Source of the DNA: Oceanivirga miroungae | GTDB taxonomy: Bacteria > Fusobacteriota > Fusobacteriia > Fusobacteriales > Leptotrichiaceae | Assembly (NCBI RefSeq): GCF_902505095.1 | Contig: NZ_CABWIB010000001.1 | Location: forward strand, 372,001 to 436,000 | DNA: 64,000 nt | Reading direction: 5' to 3' | Shown here: in pieces, positions 1-8,429 of the stretch | How the letters are laid out: each line of letters starts with the position of its first letter | How positions within the stretch are numbered: the first letter of the stretch is position 1 | Position numbers and translations under genes: made by a program | Notes under the pieces: generated by a model | What the model was told of the DNA's origin: nothing | What the model saw: the letters and a program-made list of their open reading frames with translations, nothing else | Databases searched by the model: none

Positions 1-1275
1 AAAATTACTAAAGGAATATATAAGCTAAAAGATATACTAAAAGAAAAAATAAAAGAAGAAGATATAGAAAATACATATGAAAATATTGAAAAGCCATTAA
101 TTTCTATCCTTTATCAAATGGAAAAAAAAGGAATAAAAATAAGTGGTGAAAGATTTTTAAAATTAAATGAAGAATTTACAAAACTAATGACAAAGTACGA
201 AGATTTAATATATGAAAAAGCTGGTGAAAAATTTAATATAGACTCACCAAAACAATTAGCTATTATTCTTTTTGAAAAAATGGGTATAAAAGCAGAAAAA
301 AAGGTAAAAACAGGATACTCAACAGATGCAATGGTTTTATTAGATCTATCTTTAAGAGGAATAGAAATTGCAGACTATATTCTAAAATACAGAGAGTATA
401 AAAAATTACTTACAACTTATGTTGAAGCAATACCTAATTTTTCTGATGAAAATAACAGGGTTCACTCGGTATTTAATGGCGTCGGAACAGTTACAGGAAG
501 ACTATCTTCATTAAATCCAAATTTACAAAATATACCAGCAAAAACAGATAATGGTAATAAGATAAGATCTTGCTTTATAGCAAAAGATGGATATAAGTTG
601 GTATCTTTTGACTATTCACAAATTGAGTTAAGAGTTTTAGCAGAACTAAGTCAGGATGAAAGTTTAATTAAAGCATATAAAGAAGATTTGGACTTGCATG
701 AACAAACAGCAAGAGAAATATTTAATAAGCATATGATGATAGAGGTAATAACAAAAGAAGAAAGAAATTTAGCTAAGATAATAAACTTTAGCGTCTTATA
801 TGGTAAGACTTCATATGGTTTATCAACTGAACTTAAAATAGATATATCAGATGCTAAAAAGTACATAGACGCATATTTTAATAAGTATAAAAAAGTAAAA
901 TCTTTTATAGACAAAATTATAGATGATGCTACTAAAAATGGCTTTGTTACAACTTTATATGGAACTAAAAGATATATAAATGGTATTAATTCATCTAATT
1001 CGTTTGTAAGTAAACAAGCAAGTAGAATGGCAGTCAACACTGTAATACAAGGTACAGCAGCTAATATTATAAAACTAGTTATGATAGAGTTAAGTAAAAA
1101 AGGCTATAACATGCTAGTTCAAGTTCATGACGAACTAATTTTTGAGATAAAAGAAGAAAATCTTGAAAAAGAAATAAAAGAAATAAAAGAAATTATGGAA
1201 AATACCATTAAATTTAAAAACATTAAATTGAAAGTAAATTACAATATAGGTGATAACTGGGGAGAACTTAAATGA
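1..1275 (+). CDS. polA: DNA polymerase I, C-terminal polymerase domain (5' end outside window)
   Basis: The frame is open from base 1, so this is the 3' part of a gene that begins upstream; the first ATG at 118 is internal. The protein carries the family A polymerase motifs in order: motif A (DYSQIELRVLAEL, about nt 610-648), motif B / O-helix (RNLAKIINFSVLYG, about nt 763-804) and motif C (VHDEL, about nt 1124-1138). It fills gaps in DNA repair and replaces Okazaki primers in the cytoplasm. Whether the missing N-terminus has 5'-3' or 3'-5' exonuclease domains cannot be seen. It overlaps azlC by 4 nt (ATGA), which suggests translational coupling. Family assignment is secure. Confidence 0.97.
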   Translation, partial: KITKGIYKLKDILKEKIKEEDIENTYENIEKPLISILYQMEKKGIKISGERFLKLNEEFTKLMTKYEDLIYEKAGEKFNIDSPKQLAIILFEKMGIKAEKKVKTGYSTDAMVLLDLSLRGIEIADYILKYREYKKLLTTYVEAIPNFSDENNRVHSVFNGVGTVTGRLSSLNPNLQNIPAKTDNGNKIRSCFIAKDGYKLVSFDYSQIELRVLAELSQDESLIKAYKEDLDLHEQTAREIFNKHMMIEVITKEERNLAKIINFSVLYGKTSYGLSTELKIDISDAKKYIDAYFNKYKKVKSFIDKIIDDATKNGFVTTLYGTKRYINGINSSNSFVSKQASRMAVNTVIQGTAANIIKLVMIELSKKGYNMLVQVHDELIFEIKEENLEKEIKEIKEIMENTIKFKNIKLKVNYNIGDNWGELK

Positions 1276-1952
1276 TAAAAAATATTTTAGATGGAATGAG
1301 AAAAAGTATTCCTGTATCTATTGCATATATTCCTTATGCATTTTCTTTGGGAGCACTTTCATCTAGTTTAGGTATACCTACACATATAATTGTTTTAATG
1401 TCAGTTTTTGTATATGCAGGAAGTAGTCAGATAATATTTTTAACGCTATATCCTTATGTAACTACTATATGGGATTTAGTAATTCCTATGGTAGTTGTTA
1501 ATATTAGGTATATTTTAATAAATTTACCACTTATTAGAAAACAAAAAAACTATACTAACAGAAAAAAAATGTTAAGCTCTTTCTTATTAACAGATGAAAG
1601 TGTATCATATATGTTAACTCGTAAAATATATGATGCAGATACAGTTTTTGGATTTAATTTTTTAGCATACTCTATTTATGTTATATCTACATTATTAGGT
1701 TCAGTAATAGGTAAAAGTTTGCCTGCAGTTTTTGCTATTTCATTAAATTTTTGTCTTTATGCAATATTACTAAGTCTTTTAATCGATGTAACAATAACAA
1801 ACTTAAAAACTATATACATTGTAATATTTACAGTATCTATAAAAGTGGGCTTAGAGTATTTAGGATTTGGAAAGTCATTAGCTATTTTTCTATCAATAGT
1901 AATAGGTGCAATAGTGCCTACAATAATAAAAGTAAAAAACAAAAAGGGGTGA
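1272..1952 (+). CDS. azlC: AzlC-family branched-chain amino acid exporter subunit
   Basis: 226 aa, strongly hydrophobic, with about seven predicted membrane segments. The N-terminal region (GMRKSIPVSIAYIPYAFSLG) and the early segment VYAGSSQIIFL are typical of AzlC, the large subunit of the AzlCD exporter for branched-chain amino acids and analogues. A ribosome site (GGGGAGA, about 1259-1265) precedes the ATG that overlaps the polA stop. The small partner AzlD normally follows directly, but here prc follows after 4 nt and no AzlD-like ORF is visible in the window. Substrate is inferred from the family only. Confidence 0.85.
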   Translation: MIKNILDGMRKSIPVSIAYIPYAFSLGALSSSLGIPTHIIVLMSVFVYAGSSQIIFLTLYPYVTTIWDLVIPMVVVNIRYILINLPLIRKQKNYTNRKKMLSSFLLTDESVSYMLTRKIYDADTVFGFNFLAYSIYVISTLLGSVIGKSLPAVFAISLNFCLYAILLSLLIDVTITNLKTIYIVIFTVSIKVGLEYLGFGKSLAIFLSIVIGAIVPTIIKVKNKKG

Positions 1953-1956
1953 TAAT

Positions 1957-4002
1957 GTGAAAAAAATTAAAAATATATTTTTTAGTATATTTATACTATT
2001 AAGTTTACTAAGTTTTTCAGAAAATAATGTAATAAAAGATGACTACAAAGGCGCTTTTAATGTATCAAAATACCTAATTGAAGATTTTTCGTATAATAAG
2101 AATATGAAAATAGATGAAAAAGTATCTAATTTCATATTTGATAGTTTAATAGAGTCATTAGACCCTAATAAAATGCTATTTACCCAAAAAGAACTTAAAG
2201 AGTTTAGTAATATAAAGCCAGTATATGCAAAATTAGAAACTGATGAGATTTTAGAAGTTGGAATATATGTAGTAAATAAATATTTAGATAATATTAAAAG
2301 ACAATATGACTATTCTTTAAAGTTAATAAATAAATATGATTTTGATTTTAATAATGATGAAATCTATTACTATGACAGAAAAGACTTAGACTATGCAAAA
2401 GATTTAAATGAATTAAATAAGATTTGGAAAAAAAGAGTTTTAAATGATGTTGAAAGATTAGTAATAGCTGGAGATAAAAAAGAAGAGATAAAAAAAATCT
2501 TAATAAAAAGATATAAGTCAAATAAAAATAATATTTTAAAAATGACAGAAGAAGAAAAAAATGAGATAGTAATAAATGCCTTTGTAAGAGCTTTTGACCC
2601 ACATAATAATTGGTATAGCCCAAGTAGTTCTGAGGATTTTGAAATTTCTCAAAGTTTAAATTTAATTGGTATGGGAGCTCAAATACAACAAAGAGGAGAA
2701 TCAAATATTATTGCTAAGCTAATTGATGGTGGACCTGCTAAAAGATCTAATAAGTTTAAAGTTGGTGATATTTTCGTTTATGTAGGAGAAGGTGAAACTG
2801 GAGAATTAGTAGATGTTAGTAGCTATAGATTAAAAGATTTAGTAAAGCTAATAAGAGGAAAAGAAAATACTGTAGTAAGAATAGGTGTAAGATCTAGTGA
2901 AACTGCGCCTGTTAGAATAATAAGACTTGTAAGGGAAAAAATTAAACAAGAAGATGAGCAAATAAAATCTAAGATAGTAGATGTGGATAATAAAAAAGTA
3001 GGGTATATAATAATACCAGGCTTTTATTCACTAAGTTTTGACAATACTGGTCGTAGTGTATCAGAAGATTTAAAACAAGAATTAATAAAATTAGAAAAAG
3101 AAAAAGTAGAATCGCTTGTAATTGATTTAAGAAATAACGGTGGAGGTTCTCTTAGTGAAGTAGTTAAAATGTTAGGGTACTTTATAGGAAACAACAAAAT
3201 TGCAGTTCAAGTAAAAGATGAAAAGGGACATGTAGATAAATATTATACAAACTTATCCTATGATCTTACATGGAAAAAACCTTTAGTTGTTATGATAAAT
3301 AGAAATTCAGCTTCTGCTAGTGAGATATTTGCCGGAGCTATAAAAGACTACAATAGAGGTATAATTGTAGGAACTAATACTTGGGGGAAAGGTTCTGTAC
3401 AATCTGTAAAACCACTTAATTTTAATCAAAATGGGAATAAGTTTGAGTTAGGAATATTTAAATATACAATAAATATGTTCTTTAGAGCAAATGGAAGTTC
3501 AACTCAAGTAAAAGGAGTAGCTCCAAATATAGAGTATATTAAATTAAGGTCAGAAATAGAAAACGGGGAAGATAAAGAATATAAAAATGCACTAAAATGG
3601 GAGAAAATAGATGATACAATAAATGAAAAATATAAATTTAAATTATCTAAACCTATTTACATACTTGAAAATTCACATAAAAGAAGAATAAAAAAAGATG
3701 AAAAATGGAAATTAGTAGAAGAGCAAATAAAATATTCTAATAAAGAGTACGATACTAAATCTACAACCCTTAATTTAGAAAAAAGAAAACAAAAAAGAAA
3801 AGAAAAAGAAAAAATACAAAAAGCTTTTAAAGATAAGGCTATAGAATTAGGAATACCAGTTGAAACAATTTTTGTATTAGATAATGGTTTATCATATAAT
3901 GAAGATGATTTAGAAAAACAAAATAAAGAAAAAGAAATTTTAGACGAATATATAGATCCATATACTATAGAATCAGCTAGAATTTCATTAGATTTAATAT
4001 AA
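1957..4002 (+). CDS. prc: C-terminal processing (tail-specific) protease, S41 family
   Basis: 681 aa, close to the length of E. coli Prc/Tsp. Order seen: N-terminal export signal (residues 1-21), helical N-domain, PDZ domain (about 230-325) and S41 protease core. The catalytic Ser-Lys pair fits Ser453 in NSASASEI and Lys478 in WGKG, 25 residues apart as in E. coli Prc. A charged, Lys-rich C-terminal domain follows. It would cleave periplasmic proteins at their C-termini, including products tagged by tmRNA (ssrA is at 39697) if these are exported. The start is GTG at 1957 behind AAAGGGGTGA; azlC ends 4 nt upstream and recJ begins 10 nt downstream. Confidence 0.93.
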   Translation: MKKIKNIFFSIFILLSLLSFSENNVIKDDYKGAFNVSKYLIEDFSYNKNMKIDEKVSNFIFDSLIESLDPNKMLFTQKELKEFSNIKPVYAKLETDEILEVGIYVVNKYLDNIKRQYDYSLKLINKYDFDFNNDEIYYYDRKDLDYAKDLNELNKIWKKRVLNDVERLVIAGDKKEEIKKILIKRYKSNKNNILKMTEEEKNEIVINAFVRAFDPHNNWYSPSSSEDFEISQSLNLIGMGAQIQQRGESNIIAKLIDGGPAKRSNKFKVGDIFVYVGEGETGELVDVSSYRLKDLVKLIRGKENTVVRIGVRSSETAPVRIIRLVREKIKQEDEQIKSKIVDVDNKKVGYIIIPGFYSLSFDNTGRSVSEDLKQELIKLEKEKVESLVIDLRNNGGGSLSEVVKMLGYFIGNNKIAVQVKDEKGHVDKYYTNLSYDLTWKKPLVVMINRNSASASEIFAGAIKDYNRGIIVGTNTWGKGSVQSVKPLNFNQNGNKFELGIFKYTINMFFRANGSSTQVKGVAPNIEYIKLRSEIENGEDKEYKNALKWEKIDDTINEKYKFKLSKPIYILENSHKRRIKKDEKWKLVEEQIKYSNKEYDTKSTTLNLEKRKQKRKEKEKIQKAFKDKAIELGIPVETIFVLDNGLSYNEDDLEKQNKEKEILDEYIDPYTIESARISLDLI

Positions 4003-4012
4003 AGGGAAAAAA

Positions 4013-6595
4013 ATGAAAAAGACAAAGTGGGAATTAAAAAAGACTACTAAGTTAGACTTAAATTTACCAGTAGATGAAGATATATTAAGTATACTAAATG
4101 CAAGAGGTATAACTAAAAAAGAAGATATTATTAAATTCTTAAAACCTAGTTTAAAAGATTTAGAAGATCCTAAAAAACTATATGATATAGAAAAAGCAAG
4201 GGATAGAATCATAACTGCCATAGAAAATGATGAGAAAATTTGTATCTATGGTGATTATGATGTAGATGGAATAACAGCTACTACAATTTTGTATCTGGGA
4301 CTAAAAGAATTAGGTTTAAAAAACATTACTTACTATATACCAGTAAGAGATGAAGGTTATGGACTTAATAATGAAGCACTAAAAAGTATAAAAGAGGATA
4401 ATTGTGATATTGTAATTACAGTAGACTGTGGTATTACATCATATAAAGAAATTGATTATGCTAATAAACTAGGTCTTACAGTAATAATAACTGATCACCA
4501 TACCTTATTAAATCCTATAGTACCTAATGCATATGCAGTAATAAATCCAAAAAGACTAGAAAATAAATACAGTTTTAATGACCTAGCCGGTGTTGGAACT
4601 GCCTTTATGCTTTTAATTACTCTTTTTGAAAAATATAATAAATATGAAGAAGCTTTTAAATATATTGATATAGTATGTTTAGGGACAATAGCAGATATAG
4701 TAAGTTTAACATCTAATAATAGAATAATAGTTAAATATGGTTTAGAAAAAATTTCATATACAGAAAATTTAGGACTAAAAACACTGTGTACTAAAATCTT
4801 TGGTGATATTAAAAATCATAAATTTACAAGTTCTGATGTTGGCTTTGGTATTTGCCCTATATTTAACGCAGCAGGAAGACTACAAGATGCTAAGCTAGTA
4901 GTAAAGCTACTTACAAGTGATAATATAAGAGAAGTTGAAGTAATTATAGATGAGCTATTTATAAAAAATGAAAAAAGACGTGAAATACAAAATGATATTT
5001 TTGAACTGGCAAAAAAAGAATTAGAAGATTCTAGTGATTTAGTTTTAGTAAGTAGTAGTCCAAAATATCATCATGGTGTAATAGGAATTGTTGCAGCTAA
5101 ATTAGTTGATACTTACTATAAACCATCTATAGTATTAGAGGAAAAAATAGAAGAAAAAATAGCTGTTGCAAGTTGTAGAAGTATTAGTAATTTTGATATA
5201 ACAGAAGCACTTAAAAATTCAGCTGATTTACTTGTGAAATATGGCGGACATAAAGGAGCTGCAGGGTTTACCATAAAAATAGAAAATATAGAAAAGTTTA
5301 AAAAAAGAATAAATGAGTATGCAAAAAAAATTTTAAAGGAAGAAGATTTCACAAAATTAATAAGCATAGATAAAAAAATAACAATAAACAAAATATCATA
5401 TGAGTTCTATAAAACATTAGAGTTATTAAAACCATTTGGTTTTGGTAACCCAACTCCAATATTTTTAACAACTAATGTAATAGTTGATGAGTCAAAATTA
5501 ATTGGGGAGAATAAAAATCATTTAAGTCTTAACTTTAGTCAAAAAGGTTATACTGTTAAAAATGCTATGTGGTTTTTTAATGATGAACTAAAAGATAATA
5601 TATTTTACGATATAGTGTATAAGCTTAATATAAATGAATACAAAGGTAGAAGTTTTGTGAAAGTATATATTGAAGATATGAAAGAATCACTACTAACAGA
5701 TGATAAGCTTTTATTTATGAAATCAATATATGATACAAGATTCCCCATAAAGTCTATATTTTATACAAACAAAGAAGTAGATATAAATGATAATTTAAGT
5801 ATAAAAACAGAAGCAAATAGGATAGTTATTTTTAAAAATAGAGAATATATATCTAGGTTAGATGAAAATATATCTCAATTATTAATACAATTAAATATGT
5901 TCTACAACAGAAAGTTTAATATTAAAATAGAAAGCATAGAAAAAAAAGATGCTTTAAATGTAGTTGAGATTTTAATTAAAGAATCCTTTGATTTTGTATG
6001 CTATAAAAAAGAACCTGTAAATATATTTAATAAGATAAAAAAAGAGTTAATAGATAAAAGAAACTATAATACTTTAGAAAAAAAAGCCTTGGCTAGCTTA
6101 TTTCATGATGATAAAAATTTATTAATATCTAATAAAAATATAACTGGTTTTTCATTTAAATCAGAACACTATTTAAATTTACTTAGAACTTTTGCCATTT
6201 TTTATACTAATAAAGAAGACGAAAAGCCACTTTTATTAACAAAAGATAAAACCTTATTAAATGATAGCTATTTAAAAAACTTTACAACTAATACTAAAAG
6301 TTCATATCTAATTTTAGATAGAAATACATATAAAAAAGAAGTAGATTTAACTAAATTTAAAAAAATAATACTTCTAGATAATAGCATAGAAAAATATGAT
6401 AATTTTAAAGAATTACATTTAGAAATCAAGATAAAAGATAATGTTAAAAATATAAGTAAAGAAAATATTGAAAAATATGGAGTAGATAATATATATATAA
6501 AACAGCTACCTAATGATAATAAAATAGAATTAAAGCAAAAATATGAAAACGGGGAAATAATTTTAGCAGACAACAGTATTATAGAAATTATATAA
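4013..6595 (+). CDS. recJ: Single-stranded-DNA-specific exonuclease RecJ
   Basis: 860 aa. DHH-family signature motifs are clear: GDYDVDG (about residues 80-86), VDCGI (about 139) and TDHH (Asp161-His162-His163). The DHHA1 domain has YGGHKGAAG near residue 410. RecJ degrades 5' ssDNA ends in RecF-type recombination and mismatch or base-excision repair. The roughly 300-residue C-terminal extension after the OB-like region makes it longer than the 577-aa E. coli enzyme and resembles the longer forms of low-GC bacteria; it is poorly conserved and rich in Lys/Asn. ATG with AAAGGGA upstream; prc lies 10 nt before, consistent with an operon. Confidence 0.95.
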   Translation: MKKTKWELKKTTKLDLNLPVDEDILSILNARGITKKEDIIKFLKPSLKDLEDPKKLYDIEKARDRIITAIENDEKICIYGDYDVDGITATTILYLGLKELGLKNITYYIPVRDEGYGLNNEALKSIKEDNCDIVITVDCGITSYKEIDYANKLGLTVIITDHHTLLNPIVPNAYAVINPKRLENKYSFNDLAGVGTAFMLLITLFEKYNKYEEAFKYIDIVCLGTIADIVSLTSNNRIIVKYGLEKISYTENLGLKTLCTKIFGDIKNHKFTSSDVGFGICPIFNAAGRLQDAKLVVKLLTSDNIREVEVIIDELFIKNEKRREIQNDIFELAKKELEDSSDLVLVSSSPKYHHGVIGIVAAKLVDTYYKPSIVLEEKIEEKIAVASCRSISNFDITEALKNSADLLVKYGGHKGAAGFTIKIENIEKFKKRINEYAKKILKEEDFTKLISIDKKITINKISYEFYKTLELLKPFGFGNPTPIFLTTNVIVDESKLIGENKNHLSLNFSQKGYTVKNAMWFFNDELKDNIFYDIVYKLNINEYKGRSFVKVYIEDMKESLLTDDKLLFMKSIYDTRFPIKSIFYTNKEVDINDNLSIKTEANRIVIFKNREYISRLDENISQLLIQLNMFYNRKFNIKIESIEKKDALNVVEILIKESFDFVCYKKEPVNIFNKIKKELIDKRNYNTLEKKALASLFHDDKNLLISNKNITGFSFKSEHYLNLLRTFAIFYTNKEDEKPLLLTKDKTLLNDSYLKNFTTNTKSSYLILDRNTYKKEVDLTKFKKIILLDNSIEKYDNFKELHLEIKIKDNVKNISKENIEKYGVDNIYIKQLPNDNKIELKQKYENGEIILADNSIIEII

Positions 6596-6601
6596 TTAAA
6601 A

Positions 6602-6610
6602 TGATATAAT
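6602..6610 (+). promoter_or_regulatory. Extended -10 promoter for the flavodoxin gene
   Basis: TGATATAAT, a full TGnTATAAT extended -10, lies 26 nt before the flavodoxin start and just after the recJ stop. No convincing -35 hexamer is present at the expected spacing, as is usual for extended -10 promoters. Confidence 0.5.
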
Positions 6611-6635
6611 TAAAAAAAAAGAAATGGAGTGTAAT

Positions 6636-7124
6636 ATGTCAGTAGGAATATTTTATGGAACAACAACTGGAGTTACAGAGGAAGTAGCAGAAATAGTAAA
6701 TAATCTTATACCAAATTCAACTATGCACGATGTTGCAAATGGAATTGATGAGATGCTAGATTATGATTTTTTAATCTTATGTGCATCAACTTGGGGTTTA
6801 GGAGATATTCAAGATGATTGGATGGCAGTAATTGATGAACTACCAAACTTAAAAGAAAAACCAGTAGCCTTACTAGGAACAGGAGATGCTATGTCATTTT
6901 CTGATACATTTGTAGATGGATTAAGACTTCTGTATGATAAATGCAAAAAAAGAGGAGCTAGAATAGTAGGTTTTGTAGACCCTTCAGATTATGAATTTAC
7001 AGAATCAATAGCAATAATAGATGGTAAATTTATAGGGCTTCCAATAGATCATATGAATGAAGCAGATAGAACTGAAGAAAGAATTGAAAAGTGGTTAGAA
7101 TCACTTTCTAAATATTTAGCATAG
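6636..7124 (+). CDS. fld: Flavodoxin
   Basis: 162 aa from the chosen start. The N-terminus MSVGIFYGTTTGVTEEVAE holds the FMN phosphate loop (GTTTGVTE) after the first beta strand, and CASTWGLGDIQDDW is the aromatic FMN-ring loop; length fits long-chain flavodoxins (FldA/NifF type). It is a cytoplasmic one-electron carrier that often replaces ferredoxin. An upstream in-frame ATG at 6624 exists, but GGAG at 6626-6629 sits 6 nt before ATG 6636, so the shorter form is preferred. An extended -10 promoter precedes it; rpe follows after 12 nt. No partner reductase is adjacent. Confidence 0.93.
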   Translation: MSVGIFYGTTTGVTEEVAEIVNNLIPNSTMHDVANGIDEMLDYDFLILCASTWGLGDIQDDWMAVIDELPNLKEKPVALLGTGDAMSFSDTFVDGLRLLYDKCKKRGARIVGFVDPSDYEFTESIAIIDGKFIGLPIDHMNEADRTEERIEKWLESLSKYLA

Positions 7125-7136
7125 AAAGGTATGAAT

Positions 7137-7769
7137 ATGAAAAAAATTAGTATAGCACCATCACTATTAGCAGCAGATTTTAGTGATTTAAAAAATGAAG
7201 TTAAAAATATTGAATTAGCTGGAGCTACACATTTACATTTAGATATAATGGACGGAGATTTTGTTCCTAATATATCTTTTGGGCCTATGGTAATAAAAGC
7301 AATAAGACCATATACAAACATGATATTTGATGTACATGTTATGGTATCTAATCCAGAAAGATATATAGAAGATATTGCAAAAGCAGGTGCTGATAGTATA
7401 ACAATTCATATTGAAGCAACTAAGCATATAGATAGAGCAGTAAACTTAATCAAATCATTTGGTTGCAAGGCAGCTGTTGCAATAAATCCAGGTACAGCTG
7501 TAAGTAGTTTAGATGCAATAATAGATAGCTTAGATATGGTTTTAGTAATGTCAGTAAATCCAGGTTTTGGTGGACAAAAATTCATACCAAAAGCACTAGA
7601 TAAAATAAAAGAAATTAGAGAAAAATATAAAGACATTGATATTGAAATAGATGGTGGAATAAATAACGAAACTGCAATATTAGCTAAAAGCGCAGGAGCT
7701 AATATACTAGTTGCAGGTTCTTATGTATTTAGTGGTAACTATAAGGAAAAAATAGAAAGTTTAAAATAA
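7137..7769 (+). CDS. rpe: Ribulose-phosphate 3-epimerase
   Basis: 210 aa TIM barrel. Family motifs: IAPSLLAADFS at the N-terminus, HLDIMDGDFVPNISFGP (metal-binding His and Asp), VMSVNPGFGGQKF and EIDGGIN near the C-terminus. It interconverts D-ribulose-5-P and D-xylulose-5-P in the pentose phosphate pathway. ATG at 7131 is only 1 nt from the AAAGG ribosome site (7125-7129), while ATG 7137 has 7 nt spacing and begins the conserved MKKISIAPS, so 7137 is chosen. The stop overlaps the next gene's ATG by one base. Confidence 0.96.
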   Translation: MKKISIAPSLLAADFSDLKNEVKNIELAGATHLHLDIMDGDFVPNISFGPMVIKAIRPYTNMIFDVHVMVSNPERYIEDIAKAGADSITIHIEATKHIDRAVNLIKSFGCKAAVAINPGTAVSSLDAIIDSLDMVLVMSVNPGFGGQKFIPKALDKIKEIREKYKDIDIEIDGGINNETAILAKSAGANILVAGSYVFSGNYKEKIESLK

Positions 7770-8428
7770 TGATAGGTGAATTAGAAAATTTAATAAGAGA
7801 CTTTAATAAGTCTTACCAAAAATTAGAACAACTTAATTTAGATAATACTATTAAATGTTTAACACAAAATGAAATATATATAATAAGAACTATAGCAGAT
7901 AAAAATTTAACAGTTAATGAATTAAATGAATACTTAGAAACAACTGTAGGTACAACTTCATTAGCTATAACAAAGCTTGAAAAGAAAAAGTTTATTGAAA
8001 GAAAAAAAGATAAAATAGATAAAAGAAAAGTTTATGTATCTTTAAGTGAAAAAGGGAAACTTGCATATAATGTATATGATAATGTTCAAGAAAAATTATT
8101 AACCTATGCTATGCGTGGAATTGAAGATAAAGAGAAAAAAGAATTTTGTAATACTTTTTCAAAACTAATAGCTAATTTAAAAGAAATGAAAAAAATGTAT
8201 GCAAAGATAAATTTATCGGATTTAAATGTATCAGATGTTGCTACTATTGATGAGATAAAGTTATCGTATGCAGGATTTAAGTACCTTTATGAAAAAGGAA
8301 TTGCCATTGGAAAAGAAGTAAAGGTTATAGATAAAACTAAAAATGTATTAACTCTAGAAACTTTTAAAGGTAAAAAGAATTTAACGACAGATGATGCAAA
8401 AGAAGTTTTGTGTATAAAAAGGATATAA
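7769..8428 (+). CDS. MarR-type regulator fused to a FeoA-like domain
   Basis: 219 aa. Residues about 20-140 form a MarR winged helix (TQNEIYIIRTIADKNLTVNE, then TTSLAITKLEKKKFIER and a basic wing KDKIDKRKVYVSLSEKG). Residues about 148-219 look like the SH3-fold FeoA domain (NLSDLNVSDVATIDEI, then KGIAIGKEVKVI). This layout parallels DtxR/MntR regulators, where an SH3/FeoA domain follows the HTH and metal-binding region, so a metal-linked repressor is a reasonable inference. No metal site can be named from sequence. It is translationally linked to rpe (1-nt overlap) and sits 1 nt before rqcH; the targets are unknown. Confidence 0.72.
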   Translation: MIGELENLIRDFNKSYQKLEQLNLDNTIKCLTQNEIYIIRTIADKNLTVNELNEYLETTVGTTSLAITKLEKKKFIERKKDKIDKRKVYVSLSEKGKLAYNVYDNVQEKLLTYAMRGIEDKEKKEFCNTFSKLIANLKEMKKMYAKINLSDLNVSDVATIDEIKLSYAGFKYLYEKGIAIGKEVKVIDKTKNVLTLETFKGKKNLTTDDAKEVLCIKRI

Positions 8429-8429
8429 G

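Noticed and set aside
651-1040. Antisense frame inside polA and similar long antisense frames elsewhere (for example 11431-11892, 40018-40629)
   Set aside because: These are shadows of AT-rich coding strands: no ribosome site, no domain, and they lie opposite well-supported genes.
1751-1960. Small + strand ORF at the end of azlC as a possible AzlD
   Set aside because: It is an overlapping frame with Asn/Ser-rich, non-membrane sequence and no AzlD features.
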